Source: Apostichopus japonicus (Eukaryota; Echinodermata; Holothuroidea; Aspidochirotida; Stichopodidae). Taken from it: a stretch of DNA of 60,000 nucleotides. The notes below the pieces were generated by a model. That model worked only from the letters and a program-made list of their open reading frames with translations. It was not told the DNA's origin and ran no database searches. Both the position numbers and the translations under genes were made by a program. Shown here piece after piece: positions 11,796-23,340 of the stretch. The DNA lies in the NCBI RefSeq assembly GCF_037975245.1, contig NC_092581.1, forward strand, positions 20,360,303-20,420,302. Reading direction: 5' to 3'. Numbering within the stretch: position 1 is the stretch's first letter; each line of letters opens with the position of its first letter.

Positions 11796-12139
11796 AATGG
11801 TCCATCAAAATACACTGATAAACATAAAATTTAATTGAGTATAAATACGATAATTATCCTGAGTAAGCAAAGTATGTAGATGTTTATCTTTCATCCATAT
11901 TCCTCAGGTTTTGCACAACTTCAAACATTCATCATTAACTATTGGCTATTACAAGCTCCAGGTCTATCATTGGATTTGGGTTACTTTAACAGCACACACC
12001 ATTGATGAATAAATATCACTTTAAAATAAATCAAAAAGAGGTTAACCAGATGCTTTTGCAGACTTTGTGTTATGATTATATTAAATGGTTGTCTATGCAT
12101 CATCCTTCAAGATTCTTACTGAAATATATTCACATACAG

Positions 12140-12840
12140 GATCCAGTTCAACTTCTGTCACTGGATTAGTGGTCACTGCAATCATTGTCATCTTAATCGG
12201 CGTCTGTTGCTGTAGTATCTGTGCTGCTGTGATAAAGAATTCAAGGCAGCCAAGATCTTCAGCAACTGCTGCGGGGACTCACCAACAGGTGCCCCATCAG
12301 ACAAATCAGATGGCTGCGATACAACCACTCCCGACATCAGGTCAAACAACCCAAACCGCAGTGGGAGATAATCCACCCCCATACATGGAAGTGATGTCTA
12401 GCCCTATGAAGTATCCACCACCAGGCACTCAGAGTAACCCAGCATACCCCCCACAGACCTATCCTCAACAACCAACTGCAACCCAACCAGCCATTGTTCC
12501 CTACCCTACACAGCAAGCACCTGTTCCTTACCCTACACAGGCAGCCCCAAACCCACAGCAACCAACTGTTGCCCCATACCCACAGCAACCCACTGTTGCC
12601 CCATACTTACAGCAACCAACTACTGTTCCTTACCCACAGCAACTCCCCAATGCTCCATACCCACAACAACCCACTGTTGTTCCTGCTCAGTCATATCCAG
12701 CTGCTGTGCCTCAGGGGTACCCTCCTCAGAATAATCAAGCAGAGCTGTACCCACAACAGAGTAACCCGACAGTGCCACAGAATGGAGAGTTGAACAATGT
12801 ATCACCCTCAGCTCCACCAATGCAGTCTCAGCCTGAGTAA
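12140..12840 (+). CDS. Terminal exon: transmembrane helix and Pro-rich tail
   Basis: Acceptor TTCACATACAG, phase 1, open to the TAA at 12838-12840. The exon codes ~8 extracellular residues, one hydrophobic helix of ~22 residues (TGLVVTAIIVILIGV), a CCCSIC cluster typical of palmitoylation at the inner face, basic residues (K-N-S-R-Q-P-R), then a ~190-residue Pro/Gln/Tyr-rich tail with repeats of the type PYPQQPT. The cysteine cluster plus Pro-rich tail recalls Shisa/WBP1-type proteins, but no Shisa ectodomain is seen. Short motifs are PPPY (12373-12384), YPQQL (12631-12645) and PSAP (12805-12816), which in known proteins bind NEDD4-family WW domains, ALIX and TSG101. It makes the SRCR gene product a type I membrane receptor. 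The ATG at 12085 is intronic. Frames on the opposite strand are shadows of this repeat. Confidence 0.9.
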
Positions 12841-13397
12841 AAATCTCAAATCACATCAAGAGTAGAAACTGACCCCATTTATGAAGGACCTTCTGACAGT
12901 GACCCCTTTGAATGGTCTGTACTAACCCTTGTGTTCCTGAAATAATGTAGTACTATAATGTTTGTATTGGGGACATCCATTTGGATCTGGTCTTTTTCTA
13001 CTTGCTCATATTCAACATTAGCGTTTTAAGGGAATTTTTCTTTTTGATAGTGTTTGTTTGCCTTGTATGTATGTGATAGCTTGTTTGTAAACACAATAAC
13101 ACCTATCATTAGCTTCTACCTTAATGAGCAGAAGTAATATTTTTCAGTGGAGGATAATTGTCAGTAAAAATTAAAGTCTGAAAAATTGTAAATTTATGAG
13201 CTCTAATTTATTAAGGTGCTTTGATGTACTTTATACTTGGTATATGGATCCAACTTATTGCGTATAAATATATCATATTGTGTTCTTTTGAGGAGGTCAA
13301 AGATCAACAGAGGTCAAAGTCCGAGCTTTGTGAACTTGTTAGTTCCAATATTATAGCTTGAATGAACTTGACATCTGGTATTAGGATCCACCTTATT

Positions 13398-13403
13398 AAT
13401 AAA
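13398..13403 (+). promoter_or_regulatory. Candidate poly(A) signal AATAAA of left gene
   Basis: AATAAA about 560 bases after the stop. The aligned place in the right arm also keeps AATAAA (41141-41146, minus). An ATTAAA at 13170-13175 is an alternative, but its right-arm counterpart is changed to ATTGAA. Confidence 0.4.
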
Positions 13404-14671
13404 ACTCTTCTTGTGTGCAGAAAGGTATTGAGCAAAGTTTGTTAAGTTATATTTAGTTTAATATCAATAATTGATTTATGGTACCATTGTGACAACAACC
13501 AATTTTAATATTGCAGAGGCTGATATCACCAACAGTTACTATGTACTTTCTTTATTCATTTGATAATTTGAAGTCCTAACTAATGAACAAAGGTCGAGGT
13601 TTTAAGTGAACAATATATTTGAGGCTAATATTTGTGAAATTGTATAGTAAGTCTTCTTTGTGGATAATGCTTATTTTTGCAACCATTTTAGAGGCTATAC
13701 TCAATCAACAGTAAATCATATTTTGGAGTCGAAACTTATGATGGAAAGTTGCAATATTGAGATAACCTTATCATTGCATGTTCTTATGAGACTTTTGTAG
13801 ATTTTGTGACTATTTTAGAGACTAGTATACATAAGTGAAATGGCATCATTAGGGACTTGATTTTATCTGTATCATAATTGTGATATTTTTCACTAAGGCA
13901 TCAAAAGTTTGTCATGATATTTGCAGAATTTTTGGTATATACAGTACTCTAGACCAATCAATGAAGTGAATATAAACAAGGTTAAGACAAAAAAACAAGA
14001 GCAGTCATGATAAACAGATGAGTTTTATGTTGGAACTTAAAACAATCAAAAGTAAGTAAAATACCAAGTGCAGGCGGCAGGGCGTTCCATACACATGGTT
14101 GCGCGAATATGAAACGACCCTACCACCATAAAACTTAGACTTTCTCAATGGTTGGTGGAGGGCCAGGGTTTGAGTGATGAATGCACCCACCACAACACCA
14201 TGTCAATAGTTCTCAGTGAGTGGAAATGTCTAGCAGGATTCATTGTCATTCATCCAGAAAGTAATTTTATTCTTCCTTTTCACAAATATTGAACGGTTAT
14301 TAACTGCCAGATTTACATGGCAGTCAAGCCTATATAACTATAGAAAATCAGTCTTAATGCTTCTTTTTTTCTTATTTCATTTGAAAGCTCAGAGCTATTT
14401 TTAAACCTTCTGCATTTGTATGTGACCGTACTACATCTCAGCCACAATGCAGTATTGTGTCAATAGTCACCAAGACTTCAGTATCGTCTTGCAACTGAGC
14501 TCCACAAACTGAATTACAGATGAGTCCTCGATCACAACAACTGTTATATTTGCTTTTGGTTCATGACCAGTGCTTGTTTAGGTCACTTGCAAAATGATAG
14601 TAGCCTACTGTGATTGGTAACATTTGCTGAAGCTGGGCAGTTGTACAGCCTTAAACAAACATACTGCGCCC

Positions 14672-17600
14672 TGGGTGTTACTAAAACGAATGACAATTGC
14701 GTTACACATAAAAAATGACAACATGTTGTACACACTAAAAAATTGCGTTGACTAAAACGAGTGACAGTAATGACAGCACAGACATTTGCTTCAACCGGAT
14801 ATCACAGTTCAGACTTCGTGGGTATCTAGATCTAGTAAAGTACAGATAAGATAAACACGCACCTAAGCTTATAGTAAGCGAAATTGTAAGTCTGATTTTA
14901 AAAAGTAAATTTAACGTCATTTTTCCGATATTAATTGTTAGAAACTAACAACACTATAATCTTGAAACGGCTTCAGTTATCTTTCTATGTAAATCTACAG
15001 AGGTAAAAAGCACAGCACTCAAGCGCATTCTTACACAAAAACTTTCCCTGTGGTTTCTATCCGTAAATTACACCAAAACCCTGCAACCACGTAACATGGG
15101 ATTTTCCTCAAATCAGTTTGGCACAGAAAACCAATAACCGCATTTACTCCACTCCGTTGATCATTCTATCTCTTCTCAACACTGTCCTTCGTTGTCATTC
15201 GCTGTCATTTACGATGGCCCATTAGGGCCATAGTGAGAAAAAAAATTGTCAAGTAAAAAAAAAAAATCAAGTGAGAAATTGATAAGTGAAAAAAAAAAAA
15301 AATTCCAACCATAGAATTAATATGTCATGACAGATTATTTAATCTGTCGTAACAGATAATTTAATCTGTCGTAACAGATTATATAATCTGTCGTAACAGA
15401 TTATTTAATCTGTCGTAACAGAATATATAATCTGTCGTAACAGATTATTTAATCTGTCGTAACAGATTATTTAATCTGTCGTAACAGATTATTTTAATCT
15501 GTCGTAACAGATTATTTAATCTGTCTAGTCTACGCCAGGCGATGAACGACGAAAAAACACACACGAGTATTGAAGTGTATAGAATATATATATCCAAACC
15601 CAAGCCTGGGCACGAGAAGGGAGAACTCCAACATAATAACGCTGAACAATACCACGGAGAGGCGTTAACTGCTACAACACAATGCACGCTGCACGTGCAA
15701 CATATACAGTAGCGCATAGCGCATGATACATTGTACGGGGACTTTGATGTGCCACGTTAAAGCTGCTTTAAATAAAATTAATGCCCATGAGGTCATCCGT
15801 TTGTGTACGAGGAAGGGGATATAGATGAGTTTATACGGGGTATCAAAATTACATAAGTTCTTTCTAGTAATCATTTTCCTTCCGTCAGTTTCGCTTTTTC
15901 CAAATATTCTGGACTTTGAAAATCTAAGGACATGTTTGTGAATCAATGGTGGCGCTGTCCTCGCTACAGGATCCCCCCCCCCACCTTGTTTCGGACCTGG
16001 CTATATTTCTGTGAGCGTCTCTGTTATCATACATGTTTTCAATGACTAAGCTATCATGTGATCGTGCACAGTTACACAAACTTGTAATGTAAAGTAGATG
16101 TATAGAGGAAATGCATGATAATTGTTCTAATCAAAATAGCCTAAAAAATAACTTTATTTCAGAGATATTCGTGATTTCACCATATAGGTTCGGCAAGTCA
16201 GAGATCAAGAGCCAAGCATTGCAGCTTCCACTGCTAGTTTGGACCAACTCAGGTCATGCAAACTTTCGTTAAAAAAAAACATTTAATAGGTTATGTGGGA
16301 CGGAAAACCTGAATGAGACAAATTCCCACCCTGCCGTTTGAAAATCCACCTTTTAGTATACGCGTAATGCTGTATAGAAGTCCCAAACAGCAAGTTCCGA
16401 ACCAAAGAACGATTACTAAGCGTTCTAACGGGGATAATTCAAGTTCAAATTGGATATAGGGATTTGCCTCCCACGGATATCTCACCCCCCCCCCCCCCCG
16501 TTGCTACATTTACCTCAACAATAGAGCTGTAACTTATCATCCAAAGTATTCACACTTCCAGTATATTAAAAAAGATAACCTATTTTAAATATTATCAACT
16601 GATTTCACCTTTTCAAATGATATCACCTTTCAGCGTTAAAATATTTTTTTCTGATCAACAATTCCTAACATTCCCTATATGAAGAACCCTCCCTATATTA
16701 TTTTTAATTCTTACGCTTTCATACCCTCGAAAATAGGAAAACACATCATTTATTCGTCTAGAATTTAAAAATGGTAAATATTTCTTTTCATGTCATAAAA
16801 GAAAATTTGGCAAAAAATTGTTGCTTTGAGAATCAGGAATTGTGACAATGTGTTTTAATATCATCGTGGCATACATTGTTACCATTCTGATAAACTTTCA
16901 ATGTCCTGTCCTAGCTTTCGATACATTAGCACGCAGCTGAAGTTTGAAAATGTAGCACCAAAAGTAAACTAGAAGCAAACGGGCGTAATTCCATCAATGC
17001 ACATCGCCGTAATAAATTTGTTTTTTTCACCAAAATTTACCCCAAAAATTGCGTTCTTAAAATTTGGCGGTGCCAATGGTGCCACGTATGGATTTATGCA
17101 GTTCCACGTCATTATGTGGCGGGAACCATTTTGTTAACATATAAGGTTCACATAATTTTATACTGCATTTTGGTCGGTTTTGGCGTTCCACACTCTTGCT
17201 TGATGTGTGTAGCCAATATAAACACACTACCATAGTCGTTTCCTCATAGTTACAGGAATGCAGGATAAATCGACCCAAAAATTCATTTGCTTGCAATCTG
17301 AACTAACTGACATTTCGCTCATAGAAGAAGTAATATGGCACGTCAAATTCTCCGTACAATGGTATTCCATCTATGTGTGATTGATTAATCTGTTACGAAA
17401 GAATATATAATCAGTTACGACAGATTAAACAATCTGTTACGACAGATTAAATAATCTGTTACGACAGATTAAATATGTTACGACACATGAAATAATCTGT
17501 TACGACAGATTATATCATCTGTTACGGCAGATTAAATGATCTGTCATGACATTAATTCTTTGGTTGGAATTTTTTTTCTTTCAATTGTCATTTTTTTTTT

Positions 17601-17751
17601 CACTTATCAATTTTTCACTTGATTTTTTTTTTTTACTTGACAATTTTTTTTTCTCACTATGGCCCAAATGTGCCATCGTAGTCATTCGCTGTCATTCGCG
17701 AATGATATTTAACCCTGTACAAAGTCAATTGTCATTCGTTTCAGGTTGTCC
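14672..17751. mobile_element. 3.1-kb DNA transposon with 8-bp target duplication and empty site in the other arm
   Basis: CTGCGCCC stands directly on both sides (14664-14671 and 17752-17759). The right arm of the inverted duplication lacks the insert: near 39176-39210 (minus) the two flanks are joined. The ends share the subterminal inverted repeat ACGAATGACAATTG, preceded by imperfect matching bases. An 8-bp duplication fits hAT or P superfamilies. No transposase frame longer than ~95 codons is present, so it is non-autonomous. A foldback structure (15211-17679) fills most of it. Confidence 0.8.
15211..17679. repeat. Foldback with ~300-base arms built from a 22-base palindromic repeat
   Basis: The left arm (15211 to about 15535) and the right arm (about 17385 to 17679) are inverted copies: ACGATGGCCC..GGGCCATAGTGAG, A-rich/T-rich tracts, then tandem 22-base units with the core AATCTGTCGTAACAGATT (left, about nine) or AATCTGTTACGACAGATT (right, about six). 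Each unit is itself an inverted repeat with a four-base centre. GTCATTCGCTGTCATT lies directly on both outer sides (15194-15209 and 17681-17696). Confidence 0.85.
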
Positions 17752-18108
17752 CTGCGCCCGACCATCCACATTTTGTCATGTTAACAGCATTGCAGTCTAG
17801 TCCAGTCGCACTCATGCTGGCAGTGTGCAGTCAGAATTATACTATGAAATTTGTTTAAGATTAACATAATATATTCAGATATTAATCCAGAATTACAAAT
17901 AATAGAAGGTCATCTATGTCAATCACATTTTCATTTTATTTTATTTTTTAATCATATATTGCCAATTATTTACTTCGGGGAATAAAAAATATTAACACTA
18001 AAGAATAACAAACACAAGACTGTCCTGTCCTTTTTCTGTTGCTGCTTTATTTAATAAATGACATTTTAAACATAATGAGACATGCAAACCCATAACCTTA
18101 ATACAGGT

Positions 18109-20100
18109 AAGTATGCCCTTTCAAGCTAGCAACCCGATAAATGCAAACAAAGAACAATGGCTATTGAAAGTTTCGGTTCGCATTTGACTTATAATTAGTT
18201 TCAAAATGCATACATCGTGTTTCAGATCAGCCAGCCAATTTCCCCAGGAGGTACTGTAAGCTGCAGAATTAGCCCCCAAACGCGCATGCTCATGGAAAGA
18301 AACTGAGGGAAATCCCTTTTTGACTACTGCCTGTTAGCTCTGCATCAAAAAAAAAAGAGAGAAAAAAGTACACTGGCCTTGCGTTAGTGTAGATCAGTGC
18401 ATTAGATGGAGATGCGTAGACGGAGAGAAAATGGTTGTGTCATTTACAGTTGGACTTAAAATGCAACTTTTGGCAGTTTGGGGATTGAAAATAATGAGAT
18501 TTTAATTTAGACGACTTTCATTTCAAGTTCCGATGTCATAAAGGAGACTAACTTGGTGAGATAGGCAATAAAAGTTCGTGAATTTCAAAGTTACCTCGAG
18601 ACCTAGTCTAGGACTATATAAATAACGGCTAGGTGTAACTACTGTAGTTCTAGACGTATATATGACAGTTCAATTAACATCAGTGTCTATGGGCAGTCCA
18701 TACTATGCGCTTAAGGGTAAAAAACATTTGATATGAGCCTACGCAGGTAGCCAACGTAAGCATAATTTTGCAATTTGTAAAATTGCTTCCAATTAGTTGT
18801 AACAACAGTATACTGTAGCTCATAATTGAAAGTCTATAACATATGTTAAGTACCCTTAACAATATGCATAGGCCTACTGTGTGTAATTGTAGCCTAGAAT
18901 ACATGCATCTGTAGGCCTATACAGTTTTCTGTTTTGTGCAGGGAATAATTTATCAGCATTTGGGCAAATTGCAATAGAAGTCCAAAAATGTATGATCCTT
19001 TTTGACAACATGAACCAATTGATTTTAAAGAAAATATTATTAAGAGTCAAAAAAACTTCTTCATGAAAATTGAACACCAAATTATTTTTGAGTGTTTATT
19101 TAATTGTTGGTCACTTCTGCCATGTGCTATGCATAACAAAAAATAAATGTCAAAACAGACTAGATAATTTATTTTCTACCATTATGCAGTCACAGTGACA
19201 AATGGACTTTCAACATCTTACCAAGAAAGGCAATGGGGTGAAGTTGATATTACTCAGCTGTCCGTTGGCTTCTACACTCAGTCAAGGTACTGTAAGAGTA
19301 TATGATTGTACTTGAATATTTAGGACAATGTAGTGATGCTCACATCATCAGCTGTTGTACATAAAAGTCAAGTATTGCTCTACTGTAAGTCCTCATTCCC
19401 ATGTAACAAATTTTGCCATTGTTAGAACTTCAGATGGGATATTGATGTTCTAGTTTTGTGATATGTATATACTATGGCATAAATACCTACAGGTTGCAAT
19501 CTTTCTGTAGTTTATGATCACAGATACAACCATATGACAAAATGGAAAATCATTGTTTTTGGAACTAATTTCAAATGTTAAATTGCATGCATTTGTACAT
19601 GTACAGTATGTGTGTCTTAAATGTTAAAAGGAAAGAAACTTGTGTTAATTTGACACATTCGAAATTGAGAAAATTGTATTATCTACGGTTTGTACTTGTT
19701 GAAAAAAATTTAACACAATATATTGATACAAGTTTACAACTTGTTTCATGTCTGCCACAGCCTAATCCCTTTTTCTAGGAATGTTTCCAAATTTCACACA
19801 TTGGATGTCTTGCCATAGGTTGCTACAGATTTATGAGTATATCCACAGTTATATGACAAGCCACAAGATGGTAACTTGTGATATCTGAAGGGGAGATGTG
19901 GTAATGAGAGGAGAGCTAAGGCACAATTTTAAATGTACATTGAATGTACAACAGGTACAGTTTAACTACTGATTGTTTCAAATGTGAAGCAATTGTATAA
20001 TCCTTGTTGAATATGGATTTTGAGCTTACAAGTCTCTAATGTATTTTTACTTTTTATATTTAAGAGAGACAGTAATACAATACTTAGATAAACTAATCAT
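18109..20100. other. Start of the spacer, no gene recognised
   Basis: Homology to the right arm stops at about 18108. The stretch is AT-rich with no domain-like frame except the weak exon candidate at 19190-19286. I saw no signal-peptide exon that could start the third receptor gene. Confidence 0.5.
19190..19286 (+). CDS. Weak exon candidate of unknown function
   Basis: The acceptor context TTCTACCATTATGCAG is followed by 97 open bases in one frame only (phase 1 at the start; text such as TVTNGLSTSYQERQWG) and then AAG/GTACTG. The end would be phase 2, unlike the other receptor exons. No domain recognised. It could belong to the 5' part of the third receptor gene or be chance. Confidence 0.18.
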
Positions 20101-20114
20101 TCTGCCTCTTTCAG

Positions 20115-20135
20115 ATAATGGTGATGTAAGACTTT
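20115..20135 (+). pseudogene. Start of an SRCR exon cut off by a satellite
   Basis: A strong acceptor (TTCTGCCTCTTTCAG, ending at 20114) is followed in phase 1 by codons for NGDVRL, the standard beginning of an SRCR exon (compare GDVRL at 9165 and GNGDLRL near 50275). After six codons the sequence passes into the 57-base satellite and no remainder of the domain is found on the other side. The rest was deleted or replaced. Confidence 0.5.
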
Positions 20136-20144
20136 CATTTTTAA

Positions 20145-21095
20145 TATGTACAGTACCTTCAAGGTTACATTCAGATGATGTATCCTTTCCTACATAATGT
20201 GTACAATACCTTCAAGATAACATCCAGATGCTGCATCCTTTCATTTTTATGTGTACAGTACCTTCAAGGTAACATCCATATGCAAGCTGTATCTTTTCCT
20301 TCATAATGTGTACAATACCTTCAAGGTAACATCCATAAGCAAGCTGTATCCTTTCATTCATAATGTGTACAATACCTTCAAGGTAACATCCATATGCAAG
20401 CTGTATCTTTTCCTTCATAATGTGTACAATACCTTCAAGGTAACATCCATAAGCAAGCTGTATCCTTTCATTCATAATGTGTACAATACCTTCAAGGTAA
20501 CATCCAGATGCTGCATCCTTTCATTTTTATGTGTACAGTACCTTCAAGGTAACATCCATATGCAAGCTGTATCCTTTCATTCATAATGTGTACAATACCT
20601 TCAAGGTAACATCCATATGCAAGCTGTATCTTTTCCTTCATAATGTGTACAATACCTTCAAGGTAACATCCATAAGCAAGCTGTATCCTTTCATTCATAA
20701 TGTGTACAATACCTTCAAGGTAACATCCATATGCAAGCTGTATCTTTTCCTTCATAATGTGTACAATACCTTCAAGGTAACATCCAATGCAAGCTGTATC
20801 CTTTTCCTTCATAATGTGTACAATACCTTCAATGTAACATCCATAAGCAAGCTGTATCCTTTTCATTCATAATGTGTACAATACCTTCAAGGTAACATCC
20901 ATAAGCAAGCTGTATCCTTTTCATTCATAATGTGTACAATACCTTCAATGTAACATCCATAAGCAAGCTGTATCCTTTTCATTCATAATGTGTACAATAC
21001 CTTCAAGGTAACATCCATATGCAAGCTGTATCCTTTTCTTCATAATGTGTACAATACCTTCAATGTAACATCCAGATGATGTATCCTTTCCTTCA
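20145..21095 (+). repeat. 57-base satellite array, about 16 units
   Basis: Units with AATACCTTCAAGGTAACATC at an exact 57-base period (for example 20314, 20371, 20428), degenerate at the ends. Two subtypes mostly alternate (CATATGCAAG..TATCTTTTCC and CATAAGCAAG..TATCCTTTCA), which gives a 114-base higher-order unit. As 57 is a multiple of three, frames stay open on both strands across the array; these are not genes. Confidence 0.93.
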
Positions 21096-21519
21096 TAATT
21101 TGCACAATATATTTCTTGGAAATTTCCACAGAAATGTTGTACTGTAGATGTGACAACTATTTTTTTGCTCTTTTAAGAGAGAAATTCTGGTTAAGTCATC
21201 ACATATTATGCAAATATCTGTTCTGGATCGGTTGTTATTGTGTTTGCATTCCTCCAAAGTTTATAAAGAAATGCATCCTTGAATGTTAGTTGTGGTTTAA
21301 ACATGAAATTAAAATTAAAATTGATTTTGTTACTGAAGTCATCCTGTATAAAACACATAAGATCATCTCGGTGGTCTCAAACAGAGGTCACATGTGTACA
21401 ATCACTTTCAAACTTTCAGCCAAGAGGAAGGAGTTTGTCAGTGATTTCACAGTCACATCATATCAAATAAAGCACTGTGGCTTTCATTCTGTGGTCTTGT
21501 CTGGTGGCTGTCTCCCGCA

Positions 21520-22233
21520 CGCAAAATTTTTTCCTAGGAGGGTTAGGGGCAATTACCATTTGTAGGCGTATCCAGACCCTCGCGCATGTGTGTTACTCGT
21601 AAAAGTTTATAGCTAGTAGTAGTAGTACATACAGTGTGTGCGACGTGATTCACGTTTTGCACACATGTATATGTATATGGGTTCGTGCAACAATGGAGAC
21701 CTGTTCGACTGACAATTCTTGCAAAAATCTTCAGCTGAAATCTTGCCCTAGATTAGAGGTAAAGTTACTCGATACAATTGCATATAAAAAAGTAATCATC
21801 TCACCAAGAGTTTAGACACAACACAAATTTCATCTGTCGTCATCAATTTGAACTATCAGTCATTCGGTACTTTATCTGCTTTGCAACATTTCTAAATTGT
21901 ACAAGTGAAAAATAATTATGTGATGATATTGACGGTGACGATTTGATCGCGCTTTAATTTGTAGTCCTTTAAACCGCATCCCATCACTTATTTTCTTCAA
22001 TTCTCACTTGGTAGTCCTTGGACAAAAAGCAAAGTGCATTACATGTAAAACTGTACAGCGGAGATCTATTGCTTTATACAGCGTACATATTGCCCACGTA
22101 CACCCGGGCCCCCATATGTGTATTACAGCGATCGATGAGTAACGCGTGTCTATGAGTAACACGCATGCGCCAGGGTTTGGATACGCCTATATATGATAAT
22201 TACCCCTGACCCTCCTAGGATAAAAAATTACGC
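21520..22233. mobile_element. MITE with 8-bp target duplication
   Basis: The ends are inverted repeats of over 60 bases that share CCTAGGAGGG, GGCGTATCCA and GTGTTACTC. CTCCCGCA is directly repeated at the flanks (21512-21519 and 22234-22241). The interior has no coding frame. It lies just before the SRCR exon at 22338, in its upstream intron. Confidence 0.75.
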
Positions 22234-22337
22234 CTCCCGCACCAGCAGTTCGAGATGTGCAGTACAGTCATTGAATATGGCTAGGTAATTAAGTGCCTGT
22301 CATAAATTGGTTTTCTTTTCCTTCATTTCTCTTACAG

Positions 22338-22667
22338 CCATTCCATTGTATCATTACGTACGTCTAGTCAATGGTGTGACTTCAAGAGAAGGAAGGGTGG
22401 AGATATTTTACAATTACCAATGGGGAACAATATGTGATGAGAGCTTTGGATGGGATGCAGCTAACGTTCTCTGCCTCCAGTTAGGCTACAATGGAGTATC
22501 GAATTATCATTTCAAATATGGCCAAGGACATGGACCCATCCTGAGGAGTTTAAGTTGCTATGGTTACGAGAGTGACTGGAAAGATTGCAGCCCTGAAGGC
22601 TGGAACACAACTAGTTGTTCTCATAGTGATGATGTGGGTGTGAAGTGTACATACGACGCTACGGAAC
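22338..22667 (+). CDS. SRCR-domain exon of the third (spacer) receptor gene
   Basis: A 330-base exon with acceptor TTTCTCTTACAG and donor AAC/GTAAGT, both phase 1, codes one SRCR domain. Visible: YVRLVNG, REGRVEIFYNYQWGTICDE, ANVLCLQLGY, a short loop, GHGPILRSLSC, WKDC, and CSHSDDVGVKC. It keeps six cysteines. CLQLGY replaces the usual CRQLGY, and the loop before GQGHGPI is shorter than in the type A and B exons. NTTS gives an N-glycosylation site just before the fifth cysteine. The next exon on this strand is the membrane-tail exon at 24114, in matching phase. The upstream part of the gene is not evident; one predecessor exon survives only as a stub at 20115. Confidence 0.9.
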
Positions 22668-23162
22668 GTAAGTACCAGAGCTTCAGTGTAGATTGCAGTA
22701 CTCATAATTTTATTAAATATCAAGTGTGAATCATAAGAATGGAGTTAGTTTAAGGAAATGTCATAAAGTTTGATTATTACTGATTTTGTTTTTGTTATTG
22801 AGCTTGGAAAAAACATACAAAGTTGATAAGGAGATGCAATCAGGTTTCTTGGCAGACCATTTGTAAAACTAAGATGAAGAACAAACAGGAAATGTCAGAA
22901 ATGGCAATGTGTCTTAAATGAAGTCATCTAGGACCCTTTGTGAGACCCTCAAGTACAACAGTATTATAACAAAGAAATGGACAATTTTATTCTCCTTAGC
23001 TTAACAAAAAAAATGTCATTCGATTATCCTCTTCTCTATGGTTAGCTCCTAAATGCATGGAGTTATGGGTTAATTGAATGTAACTAACTTTGAATGGCTA
23101 AGCCTTCCCTTACTCAAGGGAAGTAGTTCACAGGTCGGGTGGTCTGTGCTGTCATTAGGGTA

Positions 23163-23340
23163 GATGTTCAATAAAAGTAGGCTATTGTTCTTGTCGATTT
23201 ATTCTTGAAACTTGATTCCATGGACTCCTTCCAACTGGCCTTGGTGCCTATAGGAAATCTGACGTTTTTACGGCCAATGATGTTCAATAAAAGTAGGCTA
23301 TTGTTCTTGTCGATTTATTCTTGAAACTTGATTCCATGGA
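23163..23340 (+). repeat. Perfect 62-base direct repeat, 116 bases apart
   Basis: The block GATGTTCAATAAAAGTAGGC to TTGATTCCATGGA occurs at 23163-23224 and, without visible change, at 23279-23340. The 54 bases between copies are unrelated. It lies in the intron between the exons at 22338 and 24114. Confidence 0.9.

Larger units (their letters stand above)
590..18108 (+). repeat. Left arm of a large inverted segmental duplication
   Basis: Homology to the minus strand of 38841-48654 can be followed by eye at the SRCR-A exon with its 5' flank and donor flank, the SRCR-B exon with its flanks, the tail exon, the whole 3' UTR, and downstream non-coding DNA to about 18108 (both arms end near TAATACAGGT). 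The order is kept and the orientation is inverted. The left arm is longer because of satellite growth, a second SRCR-B unit and transposon insertions. The alignment was made by eye, so the ends are approximate. Confidence 0.8.

Noticed and set aside
12337-12820. Frames antisense or out of frame to the Pro-rich tail (also 24305-24508 and 41870-42202)
   Set aside because: Shadows of the PYPQQ repeat. The in-frame reading has a splice acceptor, a membrane helix and conservation across three exons.
20212-20872. Four overlapping frames of 87-124 codons on both strands
   Set aside because: They lie in the 57-base satellite. 57 is divisible by three, so frames stay open on both strands; the peptide repeats mirror the DNA repeat.
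20145-21095. CRISPR-like regular repeat array
   Set aside because: There are no unique spacers; it is a head-to-tail satellite in a eukaryotic genome. The same holds for the 22-base palindrome arrays at 15.4 and 17.4 kb.
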